The notes below the pieces were generated by a model. That model was not told the origin of the DNA, made no database searches, and saw only the letters and a list, made by a program, of their open reading frames with translations. A stretch of 64,000 bases of DNA from Bin5 sp965200685 (GTDB lineage Bacteria > Chloroflexota > Anaerolineae > Caldilineales > Caldilineaceae), in NCBI GenBank assembly GCA_965200685.1, contig OZ241379.1:1736001-1800000 (forward strand), in the 5' to 3' direction. A program made the translations under genes and the position numbers. Shown one piece after another: positions 26,009 through 34,720 of this stretch; position 1 is the first letter of the stretch; each line of letters starts with the position of its first letter.

Positions 26009-26318
26009 GGTACATTATATCCTTTCTCAATGTATCAAACGAATAGACCTACCCTATCATTACGATAGATTACAATTCACTGCTGCGCCTCATAAAGAGA
26101 CTGGCAGACGGACAGTCCACCACAATTTGCCACACTTCATCCTAGAATTTTCCTGCTTGTGTCCCTGCGCCTAAGCAGGAGAATGAGCAGTTTTCAGAAT
26201 TGTATCATTCTTTTTCCGATTAGACAACTTCGCAGTATCAGTGGATAGGAATATCTCTAGCCGTTATAGTTACAATTGAAGAATTTTGTAAGATTATTGA
26301 AAAAATTGAAATTGATTA
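26009..26318. other. AT-rich divergent regulatory region
   Basis: Non-coding stretch between the solute-binding protein (-) and the DUF2089 operon (+). It becomes strongly AT-rich towards 26270-26318, leading into the promoter at 26319. AAGGA lies upstream of the solute-binding protein start. No DnaA boxes or RNA genes were seen. Confidence 0.5.
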
Positions 26319-26347
26319 TTGACAAATTAAAATTTCTATGCTATAAT
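26319..26347 (+). promoter_or_regulatory. Consensus sigma-70 promoter with extended -10
   Basis: TTGACA at 26319-26324 and TATAAT at 26342-26347 with exactly 17 bases between, both boxes perfect, and TG at 26339-26340 giving an extended -10. Predicted start about 26354, leaving a 44-base leader before the first ORF at 26398. It is the best promoter in the window and points to strong vegetative transcription of the operon, unless a repressor acts on it. Confidence 0.9.
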
Positions 26348-26397
26348 CTTAATTATATCTTTGAATTCGTTCAAAAAATGAAAACAAGGGGTTACAA

Positions 26398-26628
26398 ATG
26401 TTTAGCGAACGAATGGCAGTGGAAGCGAATCTGCGTCGCGAGAAACTGAATCAAGAAGCTTGGGAAGACCGGTTGCTCCGCCCCTACCGACGAAAACCCC
26501 GTTGGCAAGTATGGCTGTTTTTACGCTTGGGAGCTTGGCTGGTGACCAGAGGAACCGCCCTTCAGCAGCGCGCAGAGCTGACCTTCTCTGACTATAGACC
26601 GCATAGCCGCATGGAGCAAGCCTCATGA
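26398..26628 (+). CDS. Small basic membrane-associated protein, unknown
   Basis: 76 residues, not recognised. Charged N-terminus (MAVEANLRREKLNQEAWEDRL), a basic patch RPYRRKPR, one moderately hydrophobic stretch QVWLFLRLGAWLVTRGTAL, then a polar tail. It starts 50 bases after a consensus promoter and overlaps the DUF2089 gene by four bases (ATGA), so it is translationally coupled and very probably real. It could be a membrane-bound partner of the DUF2089 protein. Confidence 0.65.
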   Translation: MFSERMAVEANLRREKLNQEAWEDRLLRPYRRKPRWQVWLFLRLGAWLVTRGTALQQRAELTFSDYRPHSRMEQAS

Positions 26629-27008
26629 ATCCATTGCCCCCTGCCTGCCCGATCTGTCAGGCGCAAGATCTGACCATCACCGGCTTTTACTGCCGGGAGT
26701 GTGACAGCCGCATCGAAGGACGTTTTCTCGTTGAGTCACCCTTCGCCGGCCTGACCCAAGACCAACTGGAGTTCGTTGCCACCTTCATCCAGTGTGAAGG
26801 CAAATTCAATCGCATGGAGGAGGAACTGAACGTCTCCTATCCGACACTGCGGAGCAGGCTGCATGCAGTGATCCGGGCCATGGGCTTTGAACCGGGCCGG
26901 GACGAGCCGGCATCCCTGCCAGAAAAGGCTCGCCGACGGATTCTCGAACAGTTGGAAGCCGGTGAAATCAATTATGAACAAGCTATGAGGCAATTGCAAG
27001 CTGCCTAA
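26625..27008 (+). CDS. DUF2089 family zinc-ribbon / HTH protein
   Basis: 127 residues: an N-terminal zinc ribbon (CPICQAQDLTITGFYCREC, Cys at about 9, 12, 24 and 27), then a helical part with a helix-turn-helix-like segment FIQCEGKFNRMEEELNVSYPTLRSRL, and a C-terminal helix pair KARRRILEQLEAGEINYEQAMRQL that resembles the SHOCT-like module of the next genes. It is probably a transcriptional regulator or adaptor of the operon. Start overlaps the preceding stop by four bases. Confidence 0.85.
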   Translation: MNPLPPACPICQAQDLTITGFYCRECDSRIEGRFLVESPFAGLTQDQLEFVATFIQCEGKFNRMEEELNVSYPTLRSRLHAVIRAMGFEPGRDEPASLPEKARRRILEQLEAGEINYEQAMRQLQAA

Positions 27009-27022
27009 ACGAGGAGAATATA

Positions 27023-28579
27023 ATGAGCGAACAGAGACAGTTGGAGCTGAACAATACACATCCCCACGTGCATATCAATTGCAAAGGCGATCTGAGCGTT
27101 GAGGGATGGGAACAACCGCAGGTCACCTTGGAGGGCCAGGGAGATACACCCTCCCTGGAGAGAGCCGACGATTGGGTGAGGATTGAGGCCAATTCATCCT
27201 GTACAATCCAGCTACCAAAGACCAGCACAAGCGTAGAGATTGTAAGCGGGGGCCGCACAAAGGTCCGCGGTGTCCACGGTACCCTACATCTCATTGAGAT
27301 CAGCGGTGATCTGCTGCTAGACGATGTCGGCAGTGTTGAAATCGGAACTAGCGGCGGCCAAGCGAATCTGATGAATGTCCATGGGGATGTACAGGTACAG
27401 GGGCGAGCCCAAGGCGATCTGTCGGCTCAAGGTGTTACCGGGTCCATGTCTGTGGCCGGGGTCAATGGACGCTTGACCCTGAAGGACGTATCCGCTGTGC
27501 AGGTGACTCGGGCCAGCGGTGATCTCGTGGTGCAGAATGCCAGTGCTGGCATTACTGTCGGCAAAGCAAATGGAAAAGTCGGGCTTGACAACATCGGCGG
27601 CCCTGTCACCCTACAGAAGGCCCAGGGCGATGCAGTCATTCGTGATATTCAGGGCAGCGTTTCCTGCGGTCGGGTCAATGGAAGGCTATATCTTGCCAAC
27701 GTGGATGAGGTCACCATCAGGCGGGTGCAGGGGGATCTCCTGGCTGATGGCGTTAGTCGGGCCTTTGCCTGCCAGAAAACCCAGGGGCGGGCGGTGCTAC
27801 GCAATGTGGCCGCTTCGATTTCACTTGGGGGCGTCGCTGGCGACCTGCTCGTGGAGAATTGCGGCGGGATGCTCTCGGCCAATGCCGGTGGCCGGGCTGT
27901 ACTCAAGCAGATTGCCGGGAACGTTCAGGTGAATGCCGGCGGTGACATTCGCTGTACCCTAGCCAAAGGCCTCGCTGCATCGGTCAAGGCTGTCTGTGGG
28001 GGGGCACTGACCATTGAGACCGGCTCGGGAACGATAACCAGAGGCCCTGGCGTACATACGTTCACAGTCAGCCCGGATGAACCGCTTGCCAATGCAAGCG
28101 ATAAGACAACAGGGTTTGATGTGCCAAATTATGGCCTCGTCGCTGGCGGTGCGATTCATCTGACAGCAGCGGAGACGGTTTCCCTCAGCCGCTCCATTGA
28201 CGAGGAGATGAGTGAACTCGGGGCTATGGGCGAGGAGATGGGGGAACTCGGGGCTATGGGCGCGCAGATCGCGGCCGCTGTTAGCCATAGAATCTCCCAC
28301 ACCCTGCAGAAAAAGCTGAAACAAAAGTTGCGGACAATCGGCAAACGCGTCGCCGGCGGCGACTGGACAGATGCCCGTTCCTGGGATATGGAATTCCATC
28401 AAGCCTCGGATCTGCACCATACTCCCTTTGCTGATGTAGGGGTGGAATTAGACCATGAACCAGCCCTTGATCCGCCCTCCGATGAGGAACGGATGATCAT
28501 TTTGCGGATGCTGGAAGATGGCAAGATCTCCGCGGATGAGGCCGAACGCTTGCTGAACGCGCTGGGCAATCAAGTGTGA
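27023..28579 (+). CDS. DUF4097-like beta-solenoid protein with C-terminal SHOCT-like domain
   Basis: 518 residues. Residues 10-370 are short beta repeats (units such as VNGRLYLANVDEVTIRRVQGDLLADGV) rich in Gly, Asp and Val with recurring GDL/GRL turns, as in DUF4097/polymer-forming adhesin-like solenoids. Residues 385-410 contain a duplicated ELGAMGEEM motif. The C-terminus EERMIILRMLEDGKISADEAERLL matches the SHOCT-like helical module seen also at the start of the 30897 protein. GAGGAG six bases before ATG 27023. No signal peptide, so cytosolic. In other bacteria (LiaX, YvlB) such proteins accompany envelope-stress responses; the exact job here is unknown. Confidence 0.7.
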   Translation: MSEQRQLELNNTHPHVHINCKGDLSVEGWEQPQVTLEGQGDTPSLERADDWVRIEANSSCTIQLPKTSTSVEIVSGGRTKVRGVHGTLHLIEISGDLLLDDVGSVEIGTSGGQANLMNVHGDVQVQGRAQGDLSAQGVTGSMSVAGVNGRLTLKDVSAVQVTRASGDLVVQNASAGITVGKANGKVGLDNIGGPVTLQKAQGDAVIRDIQGSVSCGRVNGRLYLANVDEVTIRRVQGDLLADGVSRAFACQKTQGRAVLRNVAASISLGGVAGDLLVENCGGMLSANAGGRAVLKQIAGNVQVNAGGDIRCTLAKGLAASVKAVCGGALTIETGSGTITRGPGVHTFTVSPDEPLANASDKTTGFDVPNYGLVAGGAIHLTAAETVSLSRSIDEEMSELGAMGEEMGELGAMGAQIAAAVSHRISHTLQKKLKQKLRTIGKRVAGGDWTDARSWDMEFHQASDLHHTPFADVGVELDHEPALDPPSDEERMIILRMLEDGKISADEAERLLNALGNQV

Positions 28580-28611
28580 TTCAAACAATAATAACGATAG
28601 AGGATACGAAC

Positions 28612-29070
28612 ATGGACCGGGCGACACAGGATGCCAAGGAGCAACGACCGCCCCTCAGGCAGGCAGCTGTCATGGTGCGGAACAATCGTATTGTATTGAG
28701 TGAATGGGGAGACGACCAAACCGCACTGCCGCAGGTTGTACAGGATATCCAAGAGACCAGCCAGCAACCGCAGAGCACGTTCTGGCGCCGGATTCTGTTT
28801 ATCTGGTTCCGCCTCTACAAGTACGAAGGCAGGACAGAAGGCAAAGCCAGTACCCTGAATCTGCGTATCCCCATTCCCGTGCCATTGGTTGGTGCCCTGT
28901 TCCAGCAGAAGTTGAGCTGGTCACAGGCCTTTCAGTTTATCGAACAGAGCCGTCGTCCAGAAGGCATTCCACCAGAACGCTTTTTGGAATCTTGTATGCC
29001 TCTGGAATTCTTGCGGCTATACGAAGGCAAGAACGGCAAAGAGGAACTATTGGTAATCGGATTTGATTGA
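28612..29070 (+). CDS. Uncharacterised protein of the envelope-stress-like operon
   Basis: 152 residues from ATG 28612 (AGAGG upstream). Not assigned to a named family. The middle, LNLRIPIPVPLVGALF, resembles the VNMTIPLGLVNMGLAVG segment of the operon's last protein, so it may be a divergent relative without the helical N-terminal module. A short hydrophobic patch FWRRILFIWFRLY could touch the membrane. The ABC ATPase begins three bases after its stop, so expression is coupled. Confidence 0.65.
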   Translation: MDRATQDAKEQRPPLRQAAVMVRNNRIVLSEWGDDQTALPQVVQDIQETSQQPQSTFWRRILFIWFRLYKYEGRTEGKASTLNLRIPIPVPLVGALFQQKLSWSQAFQFIEQSRRPEGIPPERFLESCMPLEFLRLYEGKNGKEELLVIGFD

Positions 29071-29072
29071 AA

Positions 29073-30059
29073 ATGAACGCAGCTATCGAAATTGAGTCAC
29101 TCAGCAAACTCTACCGGCGGCGCAATGGCGATGATATCCATGCTGTCAGACCGCTACATCTAGCAGTTGCCCCTGGTCAAGTGTTCGGTTTTCTCGGCTC
29201 CAACGGTGCCGGGAAAACCACGACGATTAAAATGGCATGTGGGCTGGTGATCCCCACGACCGGTACTGTACGCCTGAACGGGTATGATGTACGCAAACAG
29301 CGCGGCCAAGCCATGCAGCAGATAGGGGCAGTCCTAGAAGGCACGCGCAACATCTACTGGCGTATGAACGCCTGGCAAAATCTGATCTACTTTGGCCGTC
29401 TTAAGGGCGTTCCTTCCGGCAAGCTGTTGAAAACACGCGCGGAGGCTCTGTTGCGAGAGCTAGACCTGTGGGAGCGGCGCAAAGATGCAGTGCGTGAATT
29501 CAGCCGGGGCATGCAGCAAAAAGTCGCCATCGCCGCCGCGCTCATCACGGACCCACCGATCGTTCTGTTGGACGAGCCGACCTTGGGCTTAGATGTCAAA
29601 GCCTCGCGCACTGTGCAAACATGGATCGAACAATTAACAAAGGAGCGGGGCAAGACGGTTGTCCTGACGACACATCAGTTGGACATGGCCGAGAATCTCT
29701 GCGACCGGGTGGCGATCATGAGCCAGGGGAGATTGCTGGCCAACCGACCTATCGCCGAATTACTCGCGCTGTTCCGCCAAGAGTTCTATCAGGTCCGTGT
29801 GCGTGCTCCCATCAAGCCGGAGGCAGTGGAGCTATTCCCCGGCTTTGTCGCCAGCCAAGAAAACGGCCATACAGTCCTCTCCGGGGCACTCAGCGACGGT
29901 CTGACAGTCTTTGACCTGGCCGCACGCGCGCGGCGTGTCGGGCTAGACCTGGTCAGTATCGCCCAAGCCGAACCGAATTTAGAGGAAGTCTTCGTTGAAC
30001 TCGTGGACCAAGCGGAACAGCTTGCAAGCGAGACCATGCCGCAAACCATGGTACAGTAA
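29073..30059 (+). CDS. ABC-2 type transporter ATP-binding protein
   Basis: Drives export with the permease that follows. Walker A GSNGAGKTT near residue 47, Q-loop region QIGAVLEGTRNIYWRM, signature FSRGMQQK, Walker B IVLLDEPTLGLD, H-loop TTHQLDMAE, and a C-terminal extension of about 90 residues usual in this subfamily. 328 residues. ATG 29073 is preferred to TTG 29067 because it follows the stop of the previous gene directly. Substrate unknown; such systems often export lipids, polysaccharides or antimicrobial compounds. Confidence 0.93.
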   Translation: MNAAIEIESLSKLYRRRNGDDIHAVRPLHLAVAPGQVFGFLGSNGAGKTTTIKMACGLVIPTTGTVRLNGYDVRKQRGQAMQQIGAVLEGTRNIYWRMNAWQNLIYFGRLKGVPSGKLLKTRAEALLRELDLWERRKDAVREFSRGMQQKVAIAAALITDPPIVLLDEPTLGLDVKASRTVQTWIEQLTKERGKTVVLTTHQLDMAENLCDRVAIMSQGRLLANRPIAELLALFRQEFYQVRVRAPIKPEAVELFPGFVASQENGHTVLSGALSDGLTVFDLAARARRVGLDLVSIAQAEPNLEEVFVELVDQAEQLASETMPQTMVQ

Positions 30060-30092
30060 AAGAACAGGCGTTCAATCTAGGAGAATATGGCA

Positions 30093-30875
30093 ATGGTAGG
30101 GACGGTTCTGCTGAATGAAACATACAAGCGTTTCATTTTGCTTTGGTCCTATAAGTTCGACTTTCTCACCCAGACGTTCATGATCGGGTTTCTGTTCATT
30201 GGCATCAGCTTTTTTATCTCCGGCGGCAGTCCGGACCCGGAACGGATGGCCCCGGCCTTGCTGGGCTATCTCATCTGGTTTTTCGCGGTAGCCGCCATGT
30301 CGGACATGAGCTGGGGCATCCGCGAAGAGACCCAAACCGGTACCCTGGAGCAGATGTACATGAGTCCACTGCCCTCAGGTCTGCTCCTGGCCGGGCGCTC
30401 TGTCGCGTCTTTGGCCTGGAGTAGTATGATCGTCTCTCTCGTTGGCGGGATTCTGCTTCTCTTGTTGGGCATTCGCATCCCCGTCCGCCTAGGTGGTGTA
30501 CCCATCTTTCTGTTGACAATCGCCGGCCTCTACGGGTTTGCCTTTATCCTAGGCGGAGCCACGCTTCTTTTCAAACAGGTAGAGTCCCTAGCCAATCTGT
30601 TACAAAATATGCTTCTGTTTCTGAACGGTTCCTTTCTGACCGTGGAGCAGATGCCGAGTTGGCTGGAAATCGCCGCTCGCACCCTACCAACTACCCAAGG
30701 GATCGTTGTATTGCGCCGGGTGGTGCTGGATGGCTCATCTCTGACCACAGTCTGGCAAGATGGCAGTCTTCCATGGCTGGTCATCCATTCAACATTCTAT
30801 CTACTGGTGGGCTGGTCCGTCTTCCTCTGGTGTGAACACTTGGCCCGCAAACGAGGCATACTGGGCCAGTATTAA
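30093..30875 (+). CDS. ABC-2 type transporter permease
   Basis: 260 residues with six predicted membrane segments, including FMIGFLFIGISFFI, LLGYLIWFFAVAAM, MIVSLVGGILLLLLGI, IFLLTIAGLYGFAFILGG and a last one near WLVIHSTFYLLVGWSVFLW. Polar loops contain IREETQTGTLEQMYMSPLP, the usual ABC-2 cytoplasmic helix. ATG 30093 is nine bases after AGGAG (30079-30083); ATG 30087 is only three bases away and less likely. Partner of the ATPase immediately upstream. Confidence 0.9.
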   Translation: MVGTVLLNETYKRFILLWSYKFDFLTQTFMIGFLFIGISFFISGGSPDPERMAPALLGYLIWFFAVAAMSDMSWGIREETQTGTLEQMYMSPLPSGLLLAGRSVASLAWSSMIVSLVGGILLLLLGIRIPVRLGGVPIFLLTIAGLYGFAFILGGATLLFKQVESLANLLQNMLLFLNGSFLTVEQMPSWLEIAARTLPTTQGIVVLRRVVLDGSSLTTVWQDGSLPWLVIHSTFYLLVGWSVFLWCEHLARKRGILGQY

Positions 30876-30896
30876 GAACAGCGGAAAGAGTGTCGT

Positions 30897-31283
30897 ATGG
30901 CTACAGTTGAAGAACGTATGCGTGTGTTACGCCTGATCGAAGCTGGCAAAATCAATGCGGATGAAGGGGCGCGCCTGCTGGCTGCCCTGGAGAACAATGA
31001 CCGACAGGTCCGTCGCGCCCAAAGGAAGGCCACTGATGCCTCTGCTGGGCACGGACGCTGGGTCCGCCTGCGGGTCTCTGATTCGGAAAGCGGTAAAACC
31101 CGGGTCAATATGACGATCCCGTTGGGGCTGGTCAATATGGGCCTAGCTGTCGGCGCGCGTTTCGTGCCAGATGTAGCCAATCTAGATGTGGAAGCCGTTC
31201 ACAATGCCTTACGCTCCGGCCTGCAGGGCAAAATTCTAGAAGTCCACAATGAAGATGAACTGGTAGAGATTTACGTGGAATAA
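30897..31283 (+). CDS. SHOCT-like domain protein (LiaX/YvlB N-terminal type)
   Basis: 128 residues. N-terminal helical pair EERMRVLRLIEAGKINADEGARLLAAL is the same module as at the C-terminus of the 27023 protein; the second half, VRLRVSDSESGKTRVNMTIPLGLVNMGLAV, is a small beta domain common in the family. Cytosolic. It is the last gene of the operon that starts at 26398. Its repeated pairing with an ABC-2 exporter and a DUF2089 regulator suggests envelope-stress sensing, inferred from context only. Confidence 0.75.
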   Translation: MATVEERMRVLRLIEAGKINADEGARLLAALENNDRQVRRAQRKATDASAGHGRWVRLRVSDSESGKTRVNMTIPLGLVNMGLAVGARFVPDVANLDVEAVHNALRSGLQGKILEVHNEDELVEIYVE

Positions 31284-31498
31284 TCACCAGCGGTTCCTCA
31301 CCACGAAGGTTTGAAAGACAGGTTGACAGCTTACACATCACAAGATTATACTTATGTAATCCTATCCATCCCTTACTGGTTGAGCGTGAACCCGATCAAC
31401 GCTGGGCTGCTACAAAAATCTATATCAAGCTGAACAGACGACAAACACCTAGGCCCGTGCTGTGTCTAGGTATTCAAATCCAGAGAAAGGAAAGCAGA

Positions 31499-31750
31499 AT
31501 GGACGCCATTGCCAGCCGCATCATCAAAGCCCGTCAGTACGCAGCAGAACGGGACCAGCGCCTATCGGTCAACAGTTTTCAGGTCAAGATTCACGGCGAG
31601 AACGCTGATCACCAAGTCTCCTATGATCGGGGAACATGGGACTGCGATTGTGAGGAGTTCCAGCGTAGGAGCATCTGTGCTCACGTAATGGCGATGGAAG
31701 AGATTCTTGGTGATGCGGTGCAGCCTGCAGTGCTCCCAATACCAGAATAA
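31499..31750 (+). CDS. Small SWIM zinc-finger protein
   Basis: 83 residues from ATG 31499. WDCDCEEFQRRSICAHVMA is a CxCx(n)CxH SWIM zinc finger (Cys at about 45, 47, 55; His 57) preceded by the typical strands FQVKIHGENADHQVSYDRGTW. SWIM proteins often bind DNA or partner proteins; standalone versions are common and unassigned. Followed by a PH-domain gene 13 bases later. Confidence 0.8.
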   Translation: MDAIASRIIKARQYAAERDQRLSVNSFQVKIHGENADHQVSYDRGTWDCDCEEFQRRSICAHVMAMEEILGDAVQPAVLPIPE

Positions 31751-31763
31751 GGAGGTACACAGA

Positions 31764-32141
31764 ATGGCAATCTCAAGGTTTATGTTCGGGCATGCAGGTG
31801 CAGTGTCGCAAAAGGAACTAAATGACCAGTTCGGTTTCTTGCTCGGTGAAGGGGAGACTTTTGAAGCTGGGTTCAAGGTCGTGCGGGATACTTTCATCTT
31901 TACCAACAAGCGGCTGCTGCTTGTTGATGTGCAGGGCTTTCGGGGCAAAAAGAAGGAGTTCCTTTCCATTCCCTATAGCAAGATCACGAAATACAGCCTC
32001 GAATCCGCTGGTTCCTTTGATCTTGAGGCAGAGCTAAAGGTGTGGATTGGCAGTGACCCAGCCCCTCTTGAAAAGACATTTAACAAGAAAGTCGATGTCT
32101 ATGAACTACAGAGGATATTGGCAACACATGTGCTGACGTAA
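31764..32141 (+). CDS. Bacterial PH-domain protein
   Basis: 125 residues. ATG 31764 is chosen because AGGAGG lies just upstream. Strands FEAGFKVVRDTFIFTNKRLLLVDVQG and the segment FLSIPYSKITKYSLESAG are the core of bacterial PH domains, and the C-terminal helix VYELQRILATHVL closes the fold. No membrane segment. Function unknown; such domains often mediate protein contacts in stress responses. Probably co-transcribed with the SWIM gene. Confidence 0.8.
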   Translation: MAISRFMFGHAGAVSQKELNDQFGFLLGEGETFEAGFKVVRDTFIFTNKRLLLVDVQGFRGKKKEFLSIPYSKITKYSLESAGSFDLEAELKVWIGSDPAPLEKTFNKKVDVYELQRILATHVLT

Positions 32142-32172
32142 GTAAAGCAGCGCGAACCGAGAAACCCATGCC

Positions 32173-32652
32173 CTACCTGGTGAGTGCCCAAGAATCTGCC
32201 CAGCTTTCAGGGATAGGGAACTCATTGGCGTAGATCAGGTTGATCAGTTGCCCGTGATGGTGGGCTTCATGCTCAACCAAGCGATAGTAGCCGGCCAAGG
32301 GTGTATTTCCATTCTCAAAAACCTGTAGCCAATCCGCCTGCTCAAACGCTTCGTTCAGCCGCGCGTCAGCTGCTTCCATGGCTTGCCGTACCTGTTCCAT
32401 GGGAAGTATTTTGCCGGCAGGGGCCGGTTGTAGGCTACACGCCCAGCCTCGCATGCGCCCCTCCAGCAGAACGGGCGACCAGCTTTCCTGTGTGCCTAAC
32501 ATGCAATAGAATTGGTATAGGACATTTTGGGATTGCGGGAACGGCAGGTGGGCGTTCAGGTCCGCATCGCCCAGAACATCCATCAAATCATAGGTGCGTC
32601 CGCGCAGGTCCTGCCAATGGCTCTGTATACTTTCTAAAATCGTCTGTGTCAT
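32173..32652 (-). CDS. DinB-family four-helix protein
   Basis: 159 residues with the DinB/YfiT helical bundle. The metal-binding histidines can be recognised in VEHEAHHHGQLINLIY near residue 130. DinB-like proteins include thiol-dependent transferases and damage-inducible proteins; the specific reaction cannot be named. It is convergent with the PH-domain gene and stands alone. Confidence 0.75.
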   Translation of the reverse strand: MTQTILESIQSHWQDLRGRTYDLMDVLGDADLNAHLPFPQSQNVLYQFYCMLGTQESWSPVLLEGRMRGWACSLQPAPAGKILPMEQVRQAMEAADARLNEAFEQADWLQVFENGNTPLAGYYRLVEHEAHHHGQLINLIYANEFPIPESWADSWALTR

Positions 32653-32701
32653 TGTATTCTCCTATGTAGTGTCTACGTAACAGAGCCAGTATAGCGCAGA
32701 A

Positions 32702-32887
32702 TTGATTCGCATGCACGGGCATATGTGCATGCCGAGCTATTCGACCTACAGGCCAGACCCGCAGGAGCGTTGCAACCGTTGGGATGACCCAGCCTATACG
32801 GAAATCAAAGCAAGACTGTTACAGCGGTTTGTACAGGCGGAGATGGAGCGGGAATCGACCCGGTTTGAACGGACCACCGGGGCATGA
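32702..32887 (+). pseudogene. C-terminal remnant of a sulfatase-like gene
   Basis: The short frame reads RPDPQERCNRWDDPAYTEIKARLLQRF followed by QAEMERE, the pattern found at the C-terminus of type I sulfatases after the YDLExDP turn. No sulfatase catalytic core (CxPSR) precedes it, so it is a decayed end or a transferred fragment. It lies in a 324-base gap between the DinB and VOC genes. Confidence 0.5.
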
Positions 32888-32976
32888 GACCAGTGTCAAT
32901 TCCTTGAATCTTGAGAATCCTGACAGACAAGGTGTAACATCCCGATCAAATCTATCCATTTTTCACGGAGCAAAAA

Positions 32977-33360
32977 ATGAACCTTGAACACGTTGCAATC
33001 AATGTACCAGATGTGCGCGCGCAGGTCCAGTGGTGGAAGGAGCATTTGGGGCTGCGAATCGTCTCAGCCAGCGATGTCCCCCCCTACATGAACTTTATCG
33101 CCGATGCCAAAGGCAGTATGCTGGAGTTGTACAGCCAAGAAGATGTGACCCCGTTCGAGTACGCGGAGGTCAACTCCTTCAATCTACATTTTGCCTTTAG
33201 CGTGGACGATATGGAGGGCGAGCGGGAGCGTCTGCTTCAAGCCGGGGCTACGCCGGTAAACGAGATCGCCACCACCCCGGCCGGGGATAAACTCTGCTTC
33301 CTGCATGATCCGTGGAAAGTGACAATTCAACTTGTCCAGCGCAAAACGCCGCTGGTATAA
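32977..33360 (+). CDS. VOC-family (glyoxalase/dioxygenase fold) protein
   Basis: 127 residues with two beta-alpha-beta-beta-beta modules: LEHVAINVPDVRAQVQWWKEHLGL begins the first and FNLHFAFSVDDMEGERERLLQAG the second. Metal-ligand candidates are H5 in EHVAIN, E47 in SMLELYS, H in FNLHFAF and the C-terminal strand CFLHDPWKVTIQLV. ATG 32977 follows CGGAG. Substrate unknown. It is followed by an E2/E3 pair, 79 bases away. Confidence 0.85.
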   Translation: MNLEHVAINVPDVRAQVQWWKEHLGLRIVSASDVPPYMNFIADAKGSMLELYSQEDVTPFEYAEVNSFNLHFAFSVDDMEGERERLLQAGATPVNEIATTPAGDKLCFLHDPWKVTIQLVQRKTPLV

Positions 33361-33439
33361 CCGCAGTGGCCTACGGCTGGACCGACAGATTGTCAAGATT
33401 CTGGAAGCATTTGATGTATCATAGCCTGGAGGTTTCGCC

Positions 33440-34672
33440 ATGCCCACTCCAGTGAAAATGCCCCAATTGGGCGAGACCATTTTTGAAGGGACCGTGGCCC
33501 GCTGGCTTAAGCAGCCCGGCGATGCGGTAGAAGCGCAGGAACCGCTGCTGGACATCACGACTGACAAAATCGACACGGAAGTACCTGCGCCCTCGGCCGG
33601 TACATTGTTGAAGATCGTGGTAGAAGAGGGGACAACGGTTCGTGTCGGTACTGTGATTGCGTACATCGGCGACACAGATGAAACCCCAATACCCAAGGCC
33701 ACTACGGTACAGGTCCCCGACCACAGCCCACAGGGCCCTGTCGTGAAGCCGGCAGGCCGCGCGTTCATCAGTCCCATTGTGGCCCGCATCAGTGCGGAAC
33801 ATAACATTGATTTGGAGAGGGTAACAGGCAGCGGCTTGCATGGGCGCATCACCAAAAAGGATGTTCTGGCATTTATTGAGACACAGTCCTCGGGCAGCGA
33901 GGGTGAATCTCAAAGGTTTGCCGCGCCCGTAGATGATAGACAGGACCCCTTAGGCGCAGACGAAATTCTCCAGCCTCTCTCGGCCATGCGCCAGGCCATT
34001 GCCGAGCACATGACTCGCAGCGTGCATACCAGTTCCCATGTGACGACTGTGTTTGAGGCGGATATGAAGGCTGTGGTTCTCCATCGGCAAGCCCAGAAAC
34101 AGATAATGGCGCAAAAGGGGATCCATCTGACATTCACGCCCTATTTTGTGGCCGCGGTCGCCAGTGCCCTACGGGACAACCCCCTGGTCAACAGCCGCAT
34201 GACCGAGGACGGGCTGGTGCTGCACCGGCGCATCCATATCGGTATGGCTGTGGCTGTCGCGGATGGGTTGGTAGTGCCGGTGATCCACGATGCTGACGAA
34301 CGCAATCTACAAGGCCTGGCCCGCGCAGTCAACGATTTGGCCGAACGGGCCCGGGCCGGCTGCCTGTTGCCGGATGAGTTGCAGGGCGGCACATTTACAG
34401 TGACGAATCACGGGGTGAATGGCAGCTTGCTGGGTACACCGATCATCAACCAACCCCAGGCCGCGATTCTGGGCATCGGCAAAATCAGCAAACGCCCAGT
34501 TGTACGCAGTGGACACCCGCTCCTGCCCAGTGCCGACGACGCCATCGTCATCCGCCCTATCTGCTACCTGAGCCTCTCTTTCGATCATCGGATTTTGGAC
34601 GGCGCGCGCGCGGACAAATTTATGGCGGATGTGGTAAAACGATTGGAAGAATGGAATACCGGTGGAGCGTGA
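33440..34672 (+). CDS. Dihydrolipoamide acyltransferase E2 (second copy)
   Basis: 410 residues. Lipoyl domain 1-78 with lysine in TTDKIDTEVPAP (about K43), one peripheral-subunit-binding domain (ISPIVARISAEHNIDL...GSGLHGRI, about 115-150) and the catalytic domain ending LSFDHRILDGARADKF with the His-x3-Asp pair. GGAGG lies before ATG 33440. The TDKxDTE sequence is the usual form in branched-chain, pyruvate or 2-oxoglutarate complexes. No E1 lies beside it; the fused E1 at 14589 has its own E2. Followed by lpdA. Confidence 0.92.
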   Translation: MPTPVKMPQLGETIFEGTVARWLKQPGDAVEAQEPLLDITTDKIDTEVPAPSAGTLLKIVVEEGTTVRVGTVIAYIGDTDETPIPKATTVQVPDHSPQGPVVKPAGRAFISPIVARISAEHNIDLERVTGSGLHGRITKKDVLAFIETQSSGSEGESQRFAAPVDDRQDPLGADEILQPLSAMRQAIAEHMTRSVHTSSHVTTVFEADMKAVVLHRQAQKQIMAQKGIHLTFTPYFVAAVASALRDNPLVNSRMTEDGLVLHRRIHIGMAVAVADGLVVPVIHDADERNLQGLARAVNDLAERARAGCLLPDELQGGTFTVTNHGVNGSLLGTPIINQPQAAILGIGKISKRPVVRSGHPLLPSADDAIVIRPICYLSLSFDHRILDGARADKFMADVVKRLEEWNTGGA

Positions 34673-34720
34673 TAGTGGCAAGTTACTGCAGCTCACAGGC
34701 CACCAGAAAAGGAGGAGTTT

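Noticed and set aside
26230..26318. Replication origin in the AT-rich region
   Set aside because: No DnaA boxes, dnaA or dnaN nearby; a consensus promoter explains the AT-richness.
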